A stretch of 64,000 nucleotides of DNA. Source: Nelumbo lutea. Lineage: Eukaryota > Streptophyta > Magnoliopsida > Proteales > Nelumbonaceae. Position numbers and translations under genes: made by a program. The stretch covers positions 43,804,222 through 43,868,221 of the forward strand of contig JAKGHH010000002.1 of assembly GCA_022828595.1 (NCBI GenBank), in the 5' to 3' direction. The stretch's first letter is position 1. The number at the start of each line of letters is the position of its first letter. The notes below the pieces were generated by a model. That model searched no databases and was not told the DNA's origin. It saw only the letters and a program-made list of their open reading frames with translations. Below, one piece after another: positions 12,101-24,100 of this stretch.

Positions 12101-15100
12101 CTCTAAAAGAAAGGTTCCCTGTTTTGTATGATGCAGCTGAAGATAATTTGGCATTGGTTGCAGGTGGCTGAACTGCTCTCTGTGTTCAAGAACAACACCC
12201 AGATCTGCAATCTGAGGATACTAGATGTTGGTTGTGGTCCAAATCTGGTTGTTTTACTCAAATCTTTCTATTTGGGTTTGTTGGTGAGTAACAGCCAGCC
12301 CTTCCCATCTAGAGCCATATTGGAAACCGTGGCTCCTTTGAAAGTCTTTTTCTTTTCTTTTCTTTTTTTTTCTCTGTGGGTAGCCACAAAAGGAAAATGT
12401 CTCACCAAAGGAATGGTGAGTAGGAAGGGTTTAAACTTATCAGATTTAAACTGTCCCTTGTGCAATTTGGCACAAGAACAATGTTTTAAAAGCGCAAGGA
12501 GCAGGGGTCAATTTGCGCCTAAGGCACAAGGCACAAGGCGAGGCACACACCTTTTTGAAGCAAGGCGCATCAGGTGCACGCTTAGGCACACCTGGCATGC
12601 GCCTAGGACCTAGGTGAGGTGCGCACCCTGAAATGTGCCTCGCCTGTGTGCCTAGGTGCGCCTTTTAAATCACTTTGCTAGAAACAACAAATCACCTTTT
12701 TTTTACACAGTGGTTTCACAGCAGAGGTGTGGCTGCACTTCCTTAGAGCAATAAATCTGAGTTGGTGCTGGTCGGAATCAGTCTTTGGTTTGCTACAAGG
12801 GTGGAGAGTTCTTGGTTATCTCCAAGGAAGGAAAGCTACTATAGTCTGCCGTTTTAGCTCCTGTTTTATGGGCAATCTGGATAGAAAGGTACAATAGGAT
12901 TTTTGAACAAAAAACAGGACTGGGGCTGGGGTGATTAACTTTGTAATGGAAGAGTTGAGAAGCTGGTTGTCTAGCTCTAATTTGTTTAAAGATGTTTTTT
13001 GTTCAGGCGCTTTTTTGAGGGTGAACTTTTTTGGGGAGGTGCAAGGTTGTTTGTATAACTTCTTGTACTCTTTTTACATCTCATACTGAACACAACACTT
13101 TACCTTTAAAAAAAAGACTTCATCAAAAACCATTTGATTTCTAATCCTAAAATATAATGAGTTGCAATTAAAATCACAAAATCCAATCTTTCTCTCTATA
13201 TAATCAGGAATTTAGGACTTCACGTGGACTTGTCTGGACTTGCTTCAAGGGGCCTTTATGGAGGTAGAGGGCATCACATTAGCTACCTGAAGTAAGGCAA
13301 TTGGGAGAGAAATAAACAGATAGAAAGCTTCACTATGTGAATTTTGGAGTGCATGAATAGATTTTATATGTTTTGTTTGATTTTATTTCTAAAGTTTCAC
13401 TTTGAATATGCTTTATATGATATATTTGTCTATTTTAATTTGAACTGAAAGTCTTATTAAAACATTTATTATTTTTTGAAATTCCAGTTTGCATTTTTCT
13501 GAATTTTTTATTTTCTAATTTTTTAATATGCCTTGTCCTTCAGGTGCAAAAAGCCCCTTGTGCTTTTAGTTTTAGAAAACTGGCCTCTCACAAATCTCTA
13601 ATGTTCAACTATTCCTGCTATTAATCTTATAATTCCTTGTAGTGATATGGTCTATATATCTATAATGCTTTTTTCAGAGCCATATCTTATTATTAGTTTG
13701 ATTGAAGTGAATAAAAAAACCTCTTAGCTCCTAAACACTCACAACTTAATCCTCCCACTAATGACTAACCTATCTGAGGCTGAGTTTACATCTCTGCCCC
13801 ACCAGGAGTTGCCCCACAACGCCCCACAACACATCCCTGCAGTGTATTGTGAACATCTCCCAATGATAGTACCAGTCCCAATGATGTCATCACCGGGAGA
13901 TGTTCCCAATACACGGCAGGGATGTGATGTGGGGCATTGTGGGCAGAGATGTGATCTCTCTAAGGCTTCACATCTTGGAAAGAAAACCTAGGTTTTGTTT
14001 CTGCTTGACTTAACATAAGCTTCTTGTCCATCTTGTATTATCCCAATGACTGGTTTGGATCTCTCTGAATCCTTGGATAGGTTTTTTACCTTATTTTTAG
14101 GGTACACACCTCTCCCAGGTCCTAGGTGCACCCCTTTCAAAAGGCTCACACTTGGTATGCCTAGGTGTGCGCCTTTTCAAAATTCTGCGCTTTTTGCGTT
14201 TTTTTAGCCTAACGGCTGGGTTGGGGGCGAAGCACCCAGACCCCCGACCACACTCCTTCAGGTAAGCCCAAACAAGTCCATGATAGAGTCTTAAAATTTT
14301 ATTTCTCACATAAAAAATAATGATTTTATAACTTTAATTGCCTTTTAAGAAAATAGTCTATTGGAATGAATGAATGAACAGCATTAGCAAATAGGGGGTT
14401 CGCTTGCTTCGGTTATAGGGTCTTAAATTTTTATCTCTCACATAAAAATAATGATTTTATAACTTTAATTGCCTTTTAAGAAGATATTTTATTGGAATGA
14501 ATGAATGAACAACATTAGAAAATAGGGGGTTTGCTTGCTTTGCTCACCGAAGCTCCGTGAACCCCTTATTTGCTAATGTTGTTCATTCATTCATTCCAAT
14601 AAAGTATTTTCTTAAAAGGCAATTAAGGTTATAAAATCATTATTTTTTATGTGAGAAATAACAATATAAGACCCTAGCATGGACTTGTTCAAGCTTGCCT
14701 CGAGGGTCGTGGTACAAAGGTGATTCATAGAATCAAGAGTGCAATATGTTTTACATCACATTAGCTACTTGAAGTAATGCAATTGAGGAAAAAAAGAGAT
14801 TGTGGGTTTTACATGCTTGAAAATGCTTTATATGTTTGCTTTTGTTTTTAAATTTTTATTTGAATACGCTTCACATGATATGTTTATGTATTTTAATTTT
14901 ATATAATAGGTTTTTTAAAACATTTATTTTAACATTTAAGTTTATATTTTTATTAACATTACACGATATTTTTATTGAATTTTAATTTTTTTTGGCAATT
15001 CTTTGAATTTTTTGACATTCTTTTTTGTATTTTAGCATTTTTCTTTTTGTGCCTTGCTTAAAAAAGGCGCACATGCCTTGCGCTTCAGGCGCAAATTGGC

Positions 15101-18100
15101 CCTTGTGCTTTTTAAAACGCTCTTGTGCCTTGTTCTCCATTGCCTTGTATGAAAGACTTTCCTCTTGTGTTTCTTCCTCTCTGCTCTTGCTGCTTTGAAG
15201 TCAAACAGGGGTTTGTTATTCTTTTCCATTTCAGCAAACCTATACCTCCCACTTGGCTCATATATTCTTTGGAGAATTACTGGTTTCCATAAGTGCAATG
15301 GTGATACCAACTAAAATTATTCATGTTTATACATTTTGAGAGGAAGTTAACCATTGGGCTCCATTTATTGATATGAAAAATTTCTCCCACAGATTTTAAG
15401 TTTCTTGCATCTTTTTTGGATAGGAGACAATAATTTCCATTGATAATAATGGTTAATGATTTTGATTGTAACTACTAGACCCGATGGAGAACCCAAGACA
15501 TAGTCAGTCTTACAAACAAGCCCAAAACAACTCCTGCCTATTGGCTCCTTGAGCATCAGCCATTCCATTTGCTGATCTTCTTGCCCATCTAAACTGCACC
15601 CCAAGCTCCCTTGCTAAGCTCAAAATTTCTTTTAGTGATTTCTGAGAGACCACATTCCAAACCTTTTTACTTGCATCCAACCTATTTCTAGCTTGGAATC
15701 TCCTTCCACTTCTAACTATTGCATTCTCCATTGCTTTAACAGTATGAGACCTTGGATTAAGGCATTTACCTCTGTCCCTAAGGTGTCTCGCACACCTATT
15801 GGGGCCCGAGTAAAGGGCCAACACTCTTGCCTCATTTCTAAAGACATGCCCAGTTCCTGAGGGGCTTGGTTACCCAGAGGTTTCCTGCGGGGAAACCTCC
15901 ATAACCTCTTTCCTAACAAAGCTATATTTCTTAATCTAATATTTCCAAACGCCTAAACCCCCATGTTCCCGCTTCCTAGAGACTACTTCCCACTTCACTA
16001 GATGGTCCTTTTTTGAATCTCTTGGTTCCCAAAGAAAGTCTCTCATAAACTTTTCAATTTGATTTGTAACCTTGACAGGAAGCTTGAAAGTGGACAAAAA
16101 ATACATTGGCATGTTTAATTTTCTTTTTTTGTAATCCACACACTCATTGGTAATCGGGATTTAGTTGATGATTTGTCTCACTAACACAAAGGCCCCTTGA
16201 TTCGGTGAAATCAAGTATGAGACTTGGGAGTACTTTTTTAATCCTTAGGCAAGAACTTTAGAAATAATTTTATACATATTCCCTAAACTGTTAGGCTTAT
16301 ATAAATCCCCTTAGGCTGCATTTGGTTGCAGTGCGAATTTATTTGCACTGATGTTAAACTATGGTAGTGCAAATGATTTGGGTGCAAGTGCATCTTCTGA
16401 TTTAACTTTTATTCAAATTTGACCCTATTTTGTTTGATTGATGTGCAAATGATATAAAATAAGACCTGAAGCACAATAAAATAAAGCCCAAAACAAAATT
16501 AAACCAAAGTTTGCATTATTTTCATTTGCACTCCCATGCATTTGTACTAGTGCAAATAAAATTGCACTGCAACCAAGCACAACTTTAGGGGTAAGTTTTG
16601 CTCTTCCACATTAACAATTTTGTTTTCATTTAGGAGGTTCTTCTTGGTTCTGTCAAAAAGGATTTTGCTCCAGGATAGTTAAAAACCATTATGGGGTAGG
16701 ATCATGCTTTCAAATATGATCATGTTTGAATTGAAGGGCTCTACTTACTAATGATGCCAATTTTATTGTGAAACATGGTTTCTTCTGTCTTTAGAGTTTC
16801 AAATCACCATCCTTTTGAGAATCCTAGTCCCACTTCTGTAGCTCCTTAGAAACACTGGTTACTAAGGGTAGCCATGTGGAATGTGAGAAAAAAGTGATAG
16901 CTCCTTAGAAATACTGTTGGCATATTTGGAGACAACCTTTTTACATGAATCGTGACAACAATGTACTTAAATGTCAATTAGCCAATTGTGTCAGGGTTCT
17001 GTTATTCATTCGCATCTTGTACTCCCAAGTATAACCCATGCCAATTTTCATATTCAAAGTTTCCTTTTGTTTTCGTACCAGAAAAAAAAATCTATTGTTT
17101 AATTTGAATATAATGGTAATATAATTTTTATGTTTATTGGGCTAGATGAAGTGCCGTTCTATGCTACCTCAGACGAGAGAATTGTAGAGATACAAGGAGA
17201 AGCTCTAAAGGTTCTTAAAGCACTAGAAGCAGTAGTGGGGCACCTGAGGAAGTTTTTGGTTGATCAAAGTGTTATTCCTTTGTTTGAGAAAGCTGTAAGT
17301 TTTCTCTTTCCTTAATTTGATAGTTCATTTTATTTTTATATGATGAACTACAACTCATTGCCGTTGGCCCTTTGACAGTACACCCAGACAATCACACAAG
17401 ATCGTGCAGTAGACACTTGGGCTGATAAGACACAGTCACTGCTTCATTCAGCTTCTCAAACTGGAATTAGCAGTGATTACCCACTTTCACTGAAGAGAGA
17501 TTCTTTATTTCTTGATCGTGAAACTCAGCTGGAGTCACAAATCCAACATTCTGGACTGTCACTTTATGGACAGGATCCTGCACTTCCTGGAATGCGTTCT
17601 TCAGGACTTGGTCGTACTTCTGCTCCTATAGTTACCCAGGTTGATGGTCTTCTCTGTCTTTTTACCTTCAGTTGGAAATTTGCTTATTCATTTTGAGAAA
17701 GAAAATTGTTAAATATTGTTTTCTTTTTTATTGTTAAATTAGGATCTCCCTCTGTGTCGAACTTTGAATCCAATATTATGTTGTTTGTTCCCTTTATGTG
17801 CAACATACATTTCTGTCAGCCTTTTTTATATTTCTTGATTGGCTGCTTTCTTCTAAAAGATCTAACTAGTTAATAACTTGTACATGCATATATGTTCCCC
17901 TATTAATTAAGTATTTTAATTGAAACATGCTGCTAAGCAAGACACTGATGATTTAAAAATGATCCTTTGTCATGGCATATATGTTTGTATTTGTGCATGC
18001 ATTGTTCAATTTGTTTTTAAGCTATTTCTTGAAGAGAACCATGGTGTGATTTGGTGTTTCATTTTTTTTTATCCAAGGAATGATAAAATAAACAAACAAA

Positions 18101-21100
18101 TTGTTTTTAAGCTATTTCTTGAAGAGAAGCATGGTGTGATTTGGTGTTTCCTTTTTTTTATCCAAGGAATGATAAAATAAACAAACGTTCTAATTGGAGC
18201 AATTGGACATAGGTTCTGTTTGCTATTTGAATAATATTTACTTCACCTTTTTTTTCAAAAAAGAAATCCTGTTTGAGAATTTTTTTTATGTGAAATGGAG
18301 AGCTCCAATGAAGATAAGGAAAAAATGGGCTGAGATTCTTATAAAGGATCAATAGCATACTGCTTTTTTGGTAGTTAAAATAGCATAATGCTTTATAATG
18401 TGCCAAGCATATAAAATATAAAATCTCTCCTTGAAAATAGCCAGTGTTTTAAAAGGCGTGAGAGGCATATGCGAGGCACTCCCAAAACGCCCTGAGGTGT
18501 ATGCCAGAGGCACTGACACCTCTGAGGCATATGCCTCTTGTGCTTTTTTCATGAGGTGTGCTAGAGGCATATGCCTCATGCACCTCATGCACATCTTATA
18601 AAAAAGAAAAAAAAAGGAAAGGAAAGGAAAAGTAAGGGAAGAGAAAGAAAAAGAAAGAGAAGAAAAAAGAGAAAAAGGGAAGAAAAGAAAAGGGAAGGGA
18701 AGGGAAGAAAAGATAAGGGGAAAGAAAGTGGTTTGCCCCCTGCCCCTTCGACAAGAACCCCCCCCCCCTCTTTCAACTAATGTTATGCATCTTTATTCTT
18801 CTTAATATAAAAGATTTTTATTAAAATTAAAGAAAAATGAGATCCCCCCTTCCTCTTCATCCTCCTCCTAACCCCCTCCTCTTAAGGAGGCTTACACCTC
18901 CTTGTGTTCGGGAGGCTTACGCCTCTTGTGTTCTGAACTACGCCTCATGCCTCTAGGGAGTGGAACGCCTGGCGTTACACCTCCGCGTTTTAAAACATTG
19001 AAAATAGTTAAGCTTTCTGAGAATAAGAGACTATTTGGTGAGAAGAGCAATGCTTATAATTTTGATATCAATGGACATTTTGCAATGTAAATTAAGGGTG
19101 GTCATTCTTAGCCCGACTTGGTCCAGCCCACAAACTTCAGGGTTTGGGCCTAGGGTTTTGTGTTCAGGCCCAGCCTGGCTCAGGCCTACATCAAGCCTTT
19201 AAATTTGTAGGCTGAGCTTGGGCTAGTCTTCAAAGTTCTACTCTCTCCACTACCATTCAGCTTGCTAGTTGCTACCAGTCTCCATTTTCCAAACTCTCCA
19301 CCATGGAAAATTGAGTTTCTTTGGTCTCTGTTCTTACCTTTGGTTTTGGTTTGTTTGGTGTTGCTTCTCTCTCTCTCTGGTAAAGTGTCTTTTATGTTTT
19401 CTTGTTTGTCTAAATATTTAAACAAAAAATATAATATAAAATATTTTATTTTCATACATTTGGTCATAACTCTGGAACTCAGCCCAGTCCAACCCAGGTC
19501 TGGTAGGTCTAAGCCTGGCCTTGGTCCGCCTGATTAAATTTGAATTCCTGTAAATCGATGTAGACATACTGCCATAACGTGCTTTTTGAATTAGAGACCT
19601 GATTAAATTTGAATTCCTGTAAGTTGATGTATTTGGACATATGAGGCAGCCAAATACAGCTTGTGGTGTGACTTCTGTTGCCTACTATGGAATATATGCA
19701 TTCTGCTAGAGTAATTGGTCCCATGTTGGTGAATATCCGATATTTAATGGTTTCTTTTGATGTTGGTACCTCAAATCCCTTACTCTTATGTCAATTACTG
19801 ATTAGTTTGACAATTTGTTATTAATATAGTTTGATGATTAATATTTCTGGCAACAAGAACCTATGCTGTTTCTTCTTTCTGTTTATTTCTTTTTGTCAAT
19901 TTGATTATTCTGTTCTATTAGGTGGTTTTGGCTGTGCAATTTGTGGCTAGTTTGCCACTGTACATGACATGGTCTTGTTTGTGATACCATTATCTAATTC
20001 GTGGTTCTTTTGATTCAGATTACACAGACAATGCAAATACCACTTTCTTATGCAGAGGACATCATTGGGATTGGAGGAGCAAATATTGCATATATTCGCC
20101 GTAGCAGTGGAGCCATTCTCACTGTTCAGGAAAGTAGGGGCCACCCAGATGAGATTACTGTGGAAATAAAGGGCACCTCATCCCAGGTTCAGACAGCTCA
20201 ACAACTTATTCAGGTAACTGTCAGCATCTATCTTAGATTATGATTTGTTTCTGGGCATGCTTTGTAAGGTGTTTTCTGCAATGCCAAGCATGTATTTCAG
20301 CTAGCGATATATTCCAATCAATCTTTTTACATACAGAATAGTGACTGGCAACCCATGGTTTTTGGCTAGCTTCTGTTACCTAACCCTTTTCCTCCCATAT
20401 TACAGTTGTTTCAATGAATCAATATATATCCACCATGACACCTGTGAATATTTTGTTAATTTATCCATAAATAGTACGGCTTGAGTATGATTAAGTTCTG
20501 AGTCTCTTTTTTGTGTTAAAGTTTTGACTCATATCATTGTCTCAAAATTTTAAACCGGTTAATTCCTCTTCATACATACTTGATAATAGCAGTACTTAAA
20601 ACCCTTTTTTCTCTCAAAGTACTATATCACTTTTCTAGGAATCCTATCATACACTTCTTCTAAGTGAATAGATATCAAGTCCCGATTAGGTTGGATCTGG
20701 ATCCTGATTATTATTGGTCTGGAACTGGTTCCACCCAGTCCCAAATTGATTCAGACCGATCCGAGCTATATAATATATCCATATAATATTTTCAATTGGT
20801 TTATTATAATCGGGTCCATCAGGTCAGACCTGATCAAGGTTCAAAATATCGTTACGTATCAGCCCGTATCGGCCGCTATGTATTGTATCGGGGCCTTCCT
20901 GATACGCCCCTACTGGGGGTGTATTGGGTCAGGCCATGGTTCAGAGGGTGTCTGGGACTTAAACCGACCCCTCGGAACCGGTTTTTGAAAAATAAAAAAT
21001 AAAACATAAAAAAGCACCGATACAGGCCGATACGCCCTACCGGTATATCAGCCTGTATCGATATTTAGAACCTTGGACCCGATTGCTCCAACAACTGATC

Positions 21101-24100
21101 AGGTTGGTTCTTGGTCTACTACAGACCCTATCGGGTCCGATTTGGTTCTGGTCCTTCAGTATTTTTAGTTGGGCCTTTTCCAGTTCTAATCGGATCCGAC
21201 CCAGACCTGACCCATTGACAGCCCTAGATATAATGCAGTAAATGTTGTTCAACTAACAGAAATGCACAATGTGGTATCTTTTTAGTTTGAGGGGCAAACA
21301 GAAGTTTTTTTACTGAAGTTTGGTGGGCCCCATGTATTTTAGGATCCTGGATTCAGCAGCAGCATTAAATGGGTTTCAAAACATCTGGATTATAGTGATT
21401 TGATGATAGTTTGTCTTGGCCAATGAGAAGCTAAAATCTAATCTTGTTTTGTTTAAAGGGTTAATGAGGGAATCTTGAAGTGGAAATTGGTGGCAAAGGT
21501 TTTATTGTATCTGCAATCCAATGTAGAGGCTGATTGGTCAAGGGAAGTGTCTAGGTGGCAGATTTGCAGTTCGGCCAATAAAAATGGCTGATGTGGAATT
21601 GTAGTTCAATGAAGGGGTAAACAAGGAAGTTTGGGTTGAAATTTGTGGGGCGGAGATTTTAAGGCATTTCAGGATTGATGACAGCATTTGGAGTCTTGGT
21701 TTCCAAGGAGAGTGTCATAGGGGATTTTTAAGCAATTTTCAGGGGCTGTTTAAGTAATTCCTGTGGAATGTTTTAACTTTCAGGCAATATTCAAGTATCG
21801 ATACACCTAATATGGCGGAAAGGGTGTATTGGTGGGCATATCGATACTTTGAACCTTCCACCTTATATATATTAGTTTTTTTTTTTTTACTTCAAAATTT
21901 AAAATGGGGCCAAAAATAATATATATTTTGGTGTTTTAGGGGTGGCCAAAATTGGGTGTTGACAGGCCCAATATGGTTATGTCTCTTGGGGCTCATTGAA
22001 AATATCATAGTACTCGTAAAGAAGTTAGGTGAGGCCTTCCCATCGTCAGTTAAGCATGGTTTGATAACATTTGGTTGGTCAAGTCCAATCCTCTAGGTGC
22101 ATCTGTATTCGATAATTTTCTGTTTGGCAGTGCTTCAGTACCTGACCTAAGGCTTCAGCCTACAAGGGTGTTGGTTAGGCCCCCTTCAATTGATGACTAA
22201 TTTCACACAATGAGAAATCAATAGTTAGTTGTGTCCAATCATAAACCGTCTGACCTAATTTCTGTAAACATTGAATTCATAAATGATGTCTGATCCACTT
22301 GATTCCAGTGGGTATTGTTTCAACTAAGAACTATTGCCCTTGGACCTTGAGCTTGACACCTTTGCATAGCCCATATCCCAAGTAAGATGATTACCATTGG
22401 TGACATGAACTTTAAATGGGCTTATTGATAGCACAACTAGGCATGGCTGCTTAGTTGGAGAACTTTTGCTGTTAATGAGTATAGAAACTATTTCAGCCCA
22501 TCAGCTGACCCTTCACCCTCATAGTTTGAGGTAATGCCATCTTGATCAAAGCTTGAAGAGAAATCTCAAGATGCTTTGATTTCAACTGGCCTGACATTTC
22601 AGTTGCGGGAGTTGAACCCTCATTACAATTCATCAAAGAGCCATATCCATCATCAGCTTGTAGAAGGAATACTTGTTGGGCCTTGCAACAATGACCCAGT
22701 GTTAGTTTCTTATTGTGGTTATTGTATAGGCCCTTCTGGACTTGCATCTCAGCCCAGGTTAGCCTCTTATATGGTATGTTAATTTGGGCCCTAGACCCAT
22801 TATATCTACATCAAGATAGATGAGGCCATTTGGGAGGATTTGGTATAATTGGAAATGAGCTATTAGTTTCTTTAGGTGGTTGAACTGCTCTTCTTGGATT
22901 CAAGCTAGGCTTGTGGCTATAGCCATGAACATGCATGGCATACCTTTTGAATTCCATTTGATAATCCCTCACTGGGACTGTTAGTCTTAGTTTCAAGAGA
23001 TTCTCTTTGTAATCCTTAAAACCAAATGTTCTGGATCTCAGACATATTGCGTTGGTGAAATCTGGTCATGTGACATAGGGATGGGAGTGCTGGTACCATT
23101 GGATGGCTTCTCCATTTAGATAAATAGATGATATTGCGCTCATTGACGACCTGAGATCTCATAATATTTACAATATCTTTATGCATTGTAGACCAACGAG
23201 ATATGATCCTCACTTGTAAAGATAGGGAAATCCATCTTTGGAGATCTGGCAATATATCCGCCTCTGTGGCATGATCTTTTTCAGAGTTCTTCCACAAACT
23301 TATGAAGACGCACTTAACTCTTATCCATTTAATCAATCCTTCATTGATGCAGCTCGAGTGAGTCATGGTGTTTTTTCTGCTCTGATACCAGTTTTGTTGA
23401 GATACTGCTCAACAGAGAACCACTTTGAGGGGGTTTGACTTCTTGCAGACACAGACATAGGCATTGATACCAGTTCTGTGCAATTTCCTTTTTCATTCCT
23501 TTCCTGCCTGCATTTATACTTCATTACATTCTGGCCATTAAATCTAACTAACTTGCTTGCAGTCTGCAAATCCCAACTAATTTTGCAGACGTGTTCTGGT
23601 TACACATGATGAATTGGTTTGTAGGTGAAGATTGATTATTTTTTTTTTGGATAAATGGTTAGTGGGTGAAGTTGCGGGCTGTGGCCAGATCCCATCCTGG
23701 GCCTTAGTAAGGGCTTGACTGGTGCCTGCTGGCTGAAGTGTGTAAGGGTTTCCATCAGGGTTCTTGGACTGGCCCGGAGGTGGAACCAAAGGAAGTTGCA
23801 ATTTTACAGTAGGGCTGTAGAGCACTTTTTCCGTCTGCCTCCTATTATTATTTGCGACTTCAGCTTTCTGAGCATCTTGATTGAAAGCAATGCCATTTTT
23901 GTGACCTTTCTGAAAATCCTTAGTATTGAACCCTGAGGATGCATTGCTTAAGCCCCAAAAGCTGTGAGGAAGAGCAATAAATCTTTATTGAGCGTTAGGG
24001 GGATACAAGGCTCTCTTCATATTGTGAACCTAAAGAGGGCCTAATGTTTTATTTATTTATTTGATCAGGCAAAGAGAACCCAAGTGTTCCTCAAAGTGGT

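Larger units (their letters stand above)
7020..13115 (+). mobile_element. Nearly full-length, dead LINE (L1-type) in the KH-gene intron
   Basis: In order: a G-rich 5' region; ORF1 (about 7151-8156); ORF2 with AP endonuclease (about 9109-9950), reverse transcriptase (about 10400-11780), a zinc-binding region (about 12330-12720) and a short RNase-like tail; then CTTTACCTTTAAAAAAAA at about 13095-13115. Many stops and frameshifts. The RT block has lost about 45 residues including motif A. Interrupted by a MITE (10022-10347) and a hAT element (12479-12677). It is in the same orientation as the host gene. No convincing target duplication was found. Confidence 0.85.
13215..15120. repeat. Duplicated unit flanking a foldback block
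   Basis: 13215-13575 and 14680-15120 share the same series of words: GGACTTG..., CACATTAGCTAC.TGAAGTAA, ATATG..., then a CTTCAGGCGCAAA..GCCCCTTGTGCTTTT end. They are diverged copies in the same orientation. Between them lie a palindromic MITE (13779-13960), a GGTGCACC/GGTGTGCGCC scrap (14100-14200) and the foldback (14259-14708). The GCGCAAA...CCTTGTGCTTTTTAAAA end is the reverse of the left end of the 12479 element. Confidence 0.55.

Noticed and set aside
18571..18780. Lys/Arg/Glu-rich and Phe/Leu-rich ORFs on both strands
   Set aside because: A long purine tract within a hAT element gives open frames by composition alone.
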